The notes under the pieces: model-generated
Database searches by the model: none
Told to the model about the DNA's origin: nothing
Seen by the model: the letters and a program-made list of their open reading frames with translations, nothing else
Position numbers and translations under genes: made by a program
In this document: one piece after another, positions 55,700-64,000 of the stretch
Position numbering within the stretch: the first letter of the stretch is position 1
Layout of the letters: each line of letters starts with the position of its first letter
Source: Macrobrachium rosenbergii
Taxonomy: Eukaryota > Arthropoda > Malacostraca > Decapoda > Palaemonidae
Length of the DNA stretch: 64,000 nucleotides
Assembly (NCBI RefSeq): GCF_040412425.1
Contig: NC_089781.1
Span: 52,199,727-52,263,726, forward strand
Direction: 5' to 3'

Positions 55700-57857
55700 A
55701 TGACAAGTAGAAATAAGGATTGTATTACCCCTGGGCCCTTTGATGGTAGCAACTTGGCACAGTTGACAACTGCTGGAACTTCCTCTGACAACCTTTCTCT
55801 GGAAAAATCAAATGAAATTGTACGATTTCGAAAAGCTGTGAAAGCTGCCAGGAGACAAGCATGGGCAGGATATATATCCTCTGTTAACAGCAGAACACCA
55901 GTTTGCAGCATTTGGAAGAAGATAAGAAAAATTCAGGGTAAATTTACACTCAATCCTCCTCCAGTACTTAATGTAAATAATAATCATGTCACTGATGCCA
56001 CAAAAGTTAGTAATATATTTTCTGAACACTTTGCTCAAGTCTCTGAAAAATCAGATAGTTCCCCAGGACATCATTTCAGAATAATGGAAGAACAACAGGT
56101 ACTTGACTTTTCACCAAACAAAACTGAATCTTACAATATGCCTTTTTCTAAAAGGGAATTTGACATTGCTTTAGCCAGGAGCAAGAACACTATACCCCTA
56201 GCCCAGATGAGATTCCTTACTAAATGCTAAAACACATTTCAATGAACACAAAACTTTTTATAATCAGTATTATCAATAGAATATGGGATGAAAGCAGCTA
56301 CCCTAGCATATGGGAATTGGCAACCATGTTACCATTCCTTAAACCTGGAAAAGATCCTCTCTATGCAGCAAGTTACCGCCTCGTTGCATTAACTTGCTGT
56401 TTGTGTGAATTAATGGAAAAAATGGTACATGTAAGGCTGATGTGGCATTTAGAGCACAACAATATTTGAATACTTTCTCAGTGTGGCCTTCAAAAAATGC
56501 ACTCCACACTGGATATCTTACTGCAACTTGAAACCTCTGTCTGTGAAGCATTTGCCTCCAAACAACACCACGTGACAGTGTTTTTTTGATATAGAAATGG
56601 CATATGACACTGCCTGGAGACATGGAATTCTCAAGACAATGCATAATAGTGGTCTACGAGGAAAATTACCTTTATTTGTTAAATCATTTTTACATCGTAG
56701 GTATTTTAAAGTTATAGCTGGCAGTACTTTATCAGAGAAAAGGTGCCAAGGTGTTTCCCAGGGCAGTGTTCTCAGTGTAACACTTTTTGCTCTGGCCATA
56801 AACAGTGTCACAACTGTTATTCCAAAAGAAGTCTTAAAGACGTTATTTGTGGATGACCTGTCAATATCCTTTGCTGCCACTCGGATGACTTTAGCCAAAA
56901 GAAAGTTACAATTAACAATAAATAAAATAGCAAGTTGGGCTGAGAAACAGGGTTTTAAAATCTCTGTAAGCAAGACTACTGCTGTCCACTTCTGCCGGAT
57001 CAGGGGAGTACGTCCTGATCCTGACCTCTGTTTGTAAGGCCGTAGAATCCCATGTGTAGAACAAGCGCGCTTCTTAGGCCTAGTTTTTGACAGCAGAATG
57101 ACTTGAGTCCCCCATATCAAACATATAAAAGCAAAGTGCCTAGAAGCTCTATACATCTTGAATGTGATGTCTCACACCAGTTGGGGAGCTGATAGAAATC
57201 TTATACTAAAGCTTCATAAAACCTTAATCTTATCAAAGCTGTCATACAGTTGTGAAGTATATTCTTCAGCTTCTTCATCTAACCTAAAAATTTTAGATTC
57301 TGTTCATCATTCAGGTATTCGTATAGCCACAGGAGCTTTCCGTTCATCACCAATATCTAGTTTGCTAGTTGATGCAGGAGAAATGCCCCTTGAACCCTAA
57401 CGCCATTCATCATTACTTCGATACTGGTTTAGAGTGCAAAGACTTCCCAAATCTCTGGCATTTGCTGTGGCAAACGGAAATATTTTTAACGGTTTTTACA
57501 AAAGTCATCCAAGGTATCCTACACCTTTTAGCTATAGAATTAAAAAGATTTTAGAGGATACAAATATTAGAAAAATACCCGTACTTCTTTTTGTGTATCC
57601 CACTACTCCTGTCTAGAAGTTACCTACTGTGAAATTCTGCAGGTACTTCAATGGAGCAGAGGGATAAATCTGATGAGGAAATAAGGGCAATATTTTTAGA
57701 GCATGCATCAGAGCATATAGATACAAGATTTATATTTAATGATGGTTCCAAATCCAATGCTGGCACTGGTTATGGAGTTTTTAGTGAATCTTTTAACCGA
57801 AGAGGTGTGCTTCCTTCAGAGCATATACATACAAGATTTATATTTACTGATGGTTCT
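55700..57857 (+). pseudogene. IC fused ORF: ORF1 N-terminus joined to ORF2 linker, RT and partial RNase H
   Basis: A 176-codon frame from 55700 starts MTSRNKDCITPGPFDGSNLA (ORF1-type) and near residue 40 passes to VRFRKAVKAARRQAWAGYIS (ORF2 linker) without a break. RT follows: TMLPFLKPGKD (56320), LVALTCCLCELMEKMV, IEMAYDTAWRHGILKT (56597), CQGVSQGSVLSVTLFALAIN (56755) and LFVDDLSISFAAT (56845) with intact VDD. Then ARFLGLVFDSRM, TSWGADRNLILKLH (57175) and GIRIATGAFRSSPISSLLVD. RNase H begins RFIFNDGSKSNAGTGYGVFS (57727) and stops there. Frames change near 56230, 56590 and 57035-57160. Confidence 0.8.
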
Positions 57858-58469
57858 CCCCTCGATATGAGACCACCTTGACGTGGTGAGGGGGCTCTTA
57901 AACCCCAGGAATTTGTTTCTGGGTTTGAGTTCAAGAGTCTCATATACCATAATATATTATTTTGGATTAAATTTGTGGAATTTTCCACTTTTAATAAAAT
58001 TTATTGGACCTGATAAATAGGAAAAGATATCATAGCTGGGATGGGCTTATATCCGAAGCTAAATAGTGAGAACAGTGGTACGACTATCAACTGCCCGCTA
58101 ATGTTCAGACCTGAGAGTTACCAGATTGGTAGATCAAAGACGGAACTATTCGTTAGGGCTGGACCACGGATTCCAGGGGGGTCTGGTTCTATGGATAGGA
58201 CTCTTGGCATTCTATCCGGTTTGCCCACAACATGATTAGGGTGGCGATGATTGTATTCTTGTAATACTCTCAGTCCTAGCAAGCAGGTTTGGCTTACACT
58301 TGGGCCACTCTAATCATGTTGTGCCATCCCCTTTGGGGTAGGGTAGGGAGCAGACATTTGGGAGTCAGTTCTCACTTGTGCCATTGGTGGAGGAATAAAA
58401 CTCCATGAAAAGCTGATGTTATCTTTTTAAGGTTTTCAGGTTAATTTTTTTTTCCTCCCTCAAATCTTA
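57858..58469 (+). promoter_or_regulatory. IA-10 5' untranslated region
   Basis: Starts CCCCTCGATATGAGACCACC. A small hairpin (CCAC, CTTGAC, GTGG) and a GGGG/CCCC stem occur in the first 50 bases, then a GGGTTTGAGTTCAAGAGTCT segment. The remaining landmarks match IA-1. Any promoter activity is inference. Confidence 0.75.
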
Positions 58470-60277
58470 ATGCTAAGTGAAAATAAAGATTCGAGTGCCA
58501 CTGGGCCCTTTGATGGTAGTGACTCAGCACAGTTGATGATGCTGGAACCTCCTCTAACAACCTTTTTTTGGAAGAAACAAAAAAGAATCCGAATGTAATC
58601 ACACTTGAACCTTATGCTCCAGTGCACAACAAATTAAAAAGAAGTAAATATTGTCTTGACCCATCCTTGACTCACTTCGACTCCCTCTTTGGGAGTGAAA
58701 GTTGGTCAGGGTTTCTAACCAGGGAAACAGAACAATAAATCTCAGCCCTAAAGTTGGAAAACTTCTTATTAAAAAGACACTCAACGACAGAAATGTCGTT
58801 TAGACAAATAAAAATGAAGACTTGGCTTATAGAAGCCACAACAAAAAACCAGTCTGAAGACTATCTATCAATAAAAAGTATCGACAATGTGAATTTAAAA
58901 GTAAAGAAGCGTGACACTATAAACAGCATTAAGGGTACTATTGTATTTCCTGAAAATAATGACGAACCAGTTGATAAGAATATACTATTGGACTCTCTTA
59001 AAATGAGATATACCAAAGTCCAAGACTGTGAGGTATATATAATATCAAGTAAACAGAATAATAATGTATTAAAAATTGCAAAAATAAAATTTGAGGGTCA
59101 AAATTTACCTCAAAAAATAAACATTTTTGGCCAAAATAGAGAACTGAGATCTTATGTTCCAAAGCCACTACAATGTCAGAATTGTAGTAAATATGGACAC
59201 ACGAAGAAAAACTGTCGCAATGAACCTGTATGTGCTTATTGTGGATCTGATGAACATACCACACAGTGGAAATGTAGTGAGCCAAAATGTGTAAACTGTG
59301 GACAGGATCATCATGCAAGGTCCAAAGGATGTATGTGTTACATATACAATACAGAATTGAAAATGTTACAAGAACGAACAGGGATGTGTATAAAAGAGGC
59401 TGAGTTGGAATTAAAAGTGAGAGGAATGCAAGATCCGTCTAAGAAACATACATATTCTTCAATAACAGGAACCAATAAGGAAACAAAAATACATAGAAAT
59501 AGAAGTAACGAATCACAGAAAAGTAAATTGTGAGAAGAAATTAATGCCCAAGGGAAAAAAATTAAAATGATAAAGAATACAGGAACAGGTACAAATGATA
59601 TGGATAACATTTTATCAGATTCATTTGAAATACTAATGCAAATAGGAACACAAGAGGACGCTACTACGGAAGTAACGGAGGGGGGACATGATAGACTGGA
59701 AATTAAAGATATAAAAAGGCCATTGGAAAGAACACCCAAAACAAAGAAACCAGCAATTATTAGAGAAACATCGGTCAAATCAAAGACAAAAGATATGAAG
59801 AAAGAACAAAAACAAAAACAAGTTAAGAATATACCATTATCTCCTAAAATAATGGATACAGATATCCAAAATACCAAAGAAGTGGAAGACAGTCGTACCT
59901 TAGACAATAGTGAATATGTCAAAGGAGAAGAGATTACTCCATCACCAATAATTGGTATAACAAGAACAAATAAAGAAAGAAATATACATAACTCTTGTGG
60001 ATGTAATGGTTGTTTCATTGCATTGTGCAACAATAACAAAAACATAACAAAAGATGGTTTAACAAACATTATAAGAAACTTTATTAAATATAGAAAAAAA
60101 GAAACCACAGATTTGAGTACCCATGAAAAAGATTGCATGTGCGTTGAGCACTTAGTATATTATAAAGAAAAACAAATGAATGTCGTGAGTAAATTATTAG
60201 AAAAAATCCAAATTGATAATACAAAAAAGAAAGTAAAACTCGACCACTACAATAAAATATTTTCAATAGCTATATGA
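58470..60277 (+). pseudogene. IA-10 ORF1 with three knuckles and a distal Cys cluster
   Basis: The upstream Met (58470) frame is lost early; from 58754 the protein reads clean for 259 codons. It has a gag/RRM-like fold (TIVFPENNDEPVDKNILLDS, VLKIAKIKFEG, YVPKPLQC) and three knuckles: CQNCSKYGHTKKNC, CAYCGSDEHTTQWKC and CVNCGQDHHARSKGC (59175-59335). After a TGA at 59531, the same frame continues for 248 codons. That part is Lys/Glu-rich, then has CGCNGCFIALCNNN (59995) and CMCVEHLVYYKEKQ (60136), ending at TGA 60275-60277. So one stop codon is the only break after 58754. Confidence 0.85.
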
Positions 60278-63200
60278 TACAATGGAACGTAAATGGTCTA
60301 CAGACCAGATTACACCTAGGAGAAATACAATGATTACTAAAAGAATACGAACCTATGATATTATATTTACAACATGTCAACAAAACAATATCAACAATAG
60401 GTGAATATACCATGGCATCTTCATCTAGGCAGGAAGAAGGAAATTTAGGTACTTCTGTATATGCACATAACAAAATATGTTATGACAAGATACATGTAAA
60501 CTTTACTGATCTGCAAATATCGAGTATTAGAATACGAATAAAAAACGATAATTATGTAATTCATAATTTATACAACCAACCCAATAAAAATTATGACTTT
60601 GACAAACTTAAAGAATTACTTAATAATGCAAGGAACCTGCATTAATAGTAGGTGATTTTAATGCCCACAACCCAATGTGGGACTGCAATTGTACAGACTC
60701 AAATAGAGCAGGAAGTAAAATAGAAGAATTCATAGATTCATATGACATGTGCTGCATAAATGATAACGAAATCAACACATTTTTTTCTAAAACACATGGA
60801 ACATTTTCCTCAATCGACTTAACTCTATGTACAACAAACATAGTAGATAGATTAGATTGGAATACAGTTGACGACTTGCATACAAGTGACCATTTCCCAA
60901 TATTAATTTCATTATTACAAAATAACCCCACGAAGCATGTCCCTCGATAAAATATTTATAAAGCAGGTCGGGAGCAATATGAATTTCACACTAGGAATAT
61001 CCCACCATTTGAATATTTAAAAGACCATAATGAAACTAATAAATTTCTTGTTGATTTCATTACAAATGTAGCTGATAAAACAATACCAAAATCCAAATCT
61101 CATCCAACAAAACACAAAGTCCTATGGTGGTCTGAAAAACTAACAGAATTAATAAAAGTAAAACACCAAATTGGAAGACGATTAGATAATCTGAATAGAA
61201 AATTCAGTAAAATAAACAAAACATTACCAATATTGGAAGGAACCTTACGAAAGCTGACTATACTATTATTAGAAGTTAATACATTAAAACCTCTATATAA
61301 CAAAATATCTGCAAAATTTAAAAGAGAGGTAATTCAAGGAAGAATCATTTCATGGAGAAAATATGTATCAGATCTCTCTAATAATACTCCCATACAAAAG
61401 ATATGGGAAAAATTCAGGAAAATAAATGGTACCCATGTTAAGCCACCTAGACATGCCATAATAAAGGATGGGAAAAGAATGCTTGATCCTAAAGAAATAA
61501 GTAATGTAATAGGTGAAAATTTAACAAAAGTAAGCAGCGACAAAAATTTAGATGAGCATTTCCGAACAAGGAAAAATAATATAGAGTTAATAACAATAAA
61601 TTTTGAAACCATAGAAGATATTTATTATAATAGAAAATTTAATATGGAAGAGTTATAATTTGCTCTGCTGAACAGCAATAAATCTGCCCCTGGAGGTGAC
61701 AGTATTTGTTTTGAAATGATCTGCCATTTAGCATCTTTGGCAAAGACATACTTATTAGAGTTTTATAACCACTTATGGCTTTGAAATTTATTTCCTGATG
61801 AATGGCGTAAAGCTATAATTATTCCTATCCCCAAACATGGAAAAGATCCCAGTAATGTAAACAATTACAGACCAATTTCTTTAACTAGTTGTCTATGCAA
61901 ATTACTAGAAAAATGGTAAATGCTCGACTAACGTGGCACATTTGAGAAAACAAAATTTTGACTCCCACTCAATTTGGGTCACAATGTAACAGATCGACAC
62001 TGGATTCTCTATCTAACTTGGAAGACCACATACAAAGAGGTTTTGAAGGAAAACAAATTACTATAGCCGTGTTTTTTGACATTGAAAAGGCATATGTTAC
62101 TACATGGAGGTATGCAATATTAAAAACGTTACTAAAAATAACATCCGTGGACATTTACCTAGGTTTATCCAAAACTTTCTGACAAATCGCACTTTTCAAG
62201 TGAGAATTGATGATGTATTGTCAAGTACATTTCCACTTGAAAATGGTGTTCCATAAGGAAGCGTCCTTATTGGCACGCTGTTTACTTTAGCAATAAATGA
62301 TATCGGTAATAATCTACCTATTGGAATTAAAAGTAATTTGTGCATGGAAGATTTTGCCATATATTATTCAGCATCTCGCATAAAACATGCAGAGCGTATC
62401 ATTAATAAAACTATAGTAAAAATAGATGAATGGGCGTCATCTGTAGGCTTCAAAATTTCTGTGCAAAAGACTCAAGCAGTAATGTTTTATAAAAATAGAA
62501 GTGGAAAAAAGGTGAAGAAATAGATTTAAAAATCAGAAATCATTCCATACCAATTGGCCAAACAGCAAAATTTTTGGTTTAGTATTTGATACTCACTTGA
62601 ACTAGAAAGCCCACATAACATACATGAAATCAAAATGTAAAAGAGCATTAAACCTAATTAAAAAACTATAAAAAACTACTTTGGGAGCCGATAGACATAC
62701 CCTTACTTTACTATATAAAGTAACAGTACTGTCTATTGTTGATTATGGAAGCGAAATATATGGCTCGGCATCAGATGCAACACTGAAAACGGTAGACCCA
62801 GTTCATAATGAAGGTCTTAGAATATGTTCAGGAGTTTTTCGATCATCACCAACATCGTCTTTACAAGTTGAATGTGGTGAACTACCTCTGTCTCTCCATA
62901 GACAGCTAGTAACAATGAAGAATGCTCAGAGAATTCAGACAAATGATTCTCCAACCAAAAAATTATTTGGATTAAGAGATCTGTTTATAAATAATCATCC
63001 ACCTCCTTCCCTTATTAGAGCTAGTAGATTGTTTGAGTCGCTAAATATACTCGTAAATATACAATTTCCTTTAATATTAAGATTACCTCCTCCTTGGACA
63101 ATGAATAAATTGAGAATTTGTACACACTTGAAATATTTATCAAAAAGTCATTCATATACTCCAGAATACCATAGACAACACACAGTAGAACATATAATCC

Positions 63201-64000
63201 GAAAAGGTCCACATTATGCAATATACACCGACGGATCTAAGTCACAATACGGAGTGGGATATGCTACAGTATCCCAAGACAAAAGTTATCAGTTCTCTCT
63301 ACCAGATAACGCCTCAGTATTTACAGCAGAGTTATGTGCAATAGTATCAGCCATAAAAATAATTAGAGAAGCCTCATGTAATAATTTTGCGATATATAGC
63401 GACTCCAGAAGCGCTATAGAGGCCATTCAATGCTGTAATAAAAAAAATTAACGTTGTACAACATATAAAGTTTTCACTCCATAAATTGTATAATAAGGGA
63501 AAAAATATTGACATACGTCGGATCCCTGCCCATGTAGGGATTAAGGGAAATGAAGAGGCTGATAAAGCAGCTAAAGAAGCAGTCCACATGACGAGCAAAT
63601 GTAGACATCCCTATTGGTGACTATACAAGATATATGAAAACAGTCATTGTAAAAAAATGGCAAAATATATGGAACAAAGAACCTGAAAATAATAAATTAA
63701 AGAGATAAAATCCAGTGTCAGAAAATGGAGTTCATTATATCAGAGAGAGAGAGACAAGTAATTCTGAAACGTCTTCGAATAGGCCATACTTGTTTGACAC
63801 ATGGCCTCTTAATGAACAGTCCATGTGGCCCCTCCCAAATGCCCAGATTGCAATGTGTTTATAACAGTTAAGCATGTACTGTGTGAATGTCCAAAATATA
63901 ACCTGCAGCGATTATCAAGTTTTGGAAATAGACCAATAAAAGAAATTTTGTCGGAATCTTCAACATTTTCAGTAGTACCCATTTTAATGTTCATAAGAAG
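60274..64000 (+). pseudogene. IA-10 ORF2, broken, right end outside window
   Basis: ATG at 60274 overlaps the ORF1 stop as ATGA. Endonuclease: MIQWNVNGLQTRLHLGEIQ, a stop, then YLQHVNKTIS (His for Glu, 60373), VGDFNAHNPMWD (60650), SSIDLTLCTT and TSDHFPI. Linker and IQKIWEKFRKINGTHVKPPR (61395). RT: AIIIPIPKHGKD (61810, Pro-Gly changed to His-Gly), FDIEKAYVTTWR (62080, second Asp changed to Val) and CMEDFAIYYS (62338, YMDD degraded). RNase H: YTDGSKSQYG (63224), FTAELCAI, YSDSRSAIEA and GNEEADKAA (63548). The C-terminal CPDCN block is at 63842. Several frameshifts. Confidence 0.85.

Larger units (their letters stand above)
55077..57857 (+). mobile_element. IC: chimeric I-like element
   Basis: The 5' untranslated region and first codons of ORF1 are of IA type, but from about 55815 the sequence is an ORF2 linker and RT of another I-like family, with no ORF1 body or endonuclease between. 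The RNase H start is present, and the copy is cut by the start of IA-10 at 57858. Confidence 0.75.
57858..64000 (+). mobile_element. IA-10: I-like copy extending past the right edge
   Basis: Complete 5' untranslated region, ORF1 and ORF2 nearly to the end of the C-terminal Cys/His motif; the 3' untranslated region is outside the window. Together with IA-4 it is the best-preserved member. It starts inside the RNase H of IC, so it is probably the younger insertion. Confidence 0.88.

Noticed and set aside
59338..60138. 266-codon minus-strand hydrophobic frame
   Set aside because: Antisense of IA-10 ORF1, whose Lys-rich codons read as Phe/Leu/Ser on the other strand.

Overview
The window is eukaryotic and built almost entirely of transposable elements. 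I see no bacterial-type operon, no rRNA or tRNA gene and no CRISPR array. The mix is DIRS-like tyrosine-recombinase retrotransposons, I-superfamily non-LTR retrotransposons whose ORF2 carries an RNase H domain and whose tails are (TAA)n, short inverted-repeat DNA transposons, a large (TA)n microsatellite and one plausible host exon. This mix suggests an invertebrate, most likely a decapod crustacean, in which DIRS-like and I/Nimb-like elements are known to be abundant. That assignment is inference; no host marker gene is present.

Layout. 1-2526: 3' part of a DIRS-like element (DIRS-1). 2781-3290: about 100-bp tandem array. 3886-7710 plus 13930-14213: a decayed DIRS element (DIRS-2), split by a nearly complete one (DIRS-3, 7711-13929) with both inverted terminal repeats, gag, RT/RNase H/methyltransferase-like, tyrosine recombinase and an internal complementary region (ICR). 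DIRS-3 sits in the recombination core of the DIRS-2 ICR. 15478-24696: degenerate I-like copy IA-1, interrupted by a TTAA-flanked piggyBac-like element (19274-21082), followed by 3' fragment IA-2. 25880-30640: decayed copy IA-3. About 30650-36800: a second I-like family (IB) with an RRM-type ORF1. 36845-43190: the best complete I-like copy, IA-4. 43430-44460, minus strand: gag/protease remnant of an LTR retrotransposon with a candidate LTR beside it. 47470-48234: (TA)n. 48370-49105: two I-like 3' fragments. 49266-49501: short palindrome-ended unit. 49612-50158: probable host exon. 51165-53440, minus strand: I-like 3' end holding a TA-flanked DNA transposon that itself holds another. 53605-57857: fragments and a chimeric I-like element. 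57858-64000: I-like copy IA-10, running off the right edge.

How it works together. The DIRS elements should replicate through reverse transcription to a circle, with the ICR as template for joining the ends, and integrate by tyrosine recombinase. The I-like elements encode a nucleic-acid-binding ORF1 and an endonuclease/RT/RNase H ORF2 and prime from nicked DNA. The short DNA elements carry no transposase and would need one in trans. Nearly every element ORF is broken, so the window records successive insertions rather than an active operon-like system. The most striking points are the DIRS-in-DIRS insertion at the ICR core, the shared loss of the endonuclease catalytic Glu in the IA copies, the chimeric I-like element, and two nested insertions whose target duplications can be read directly.
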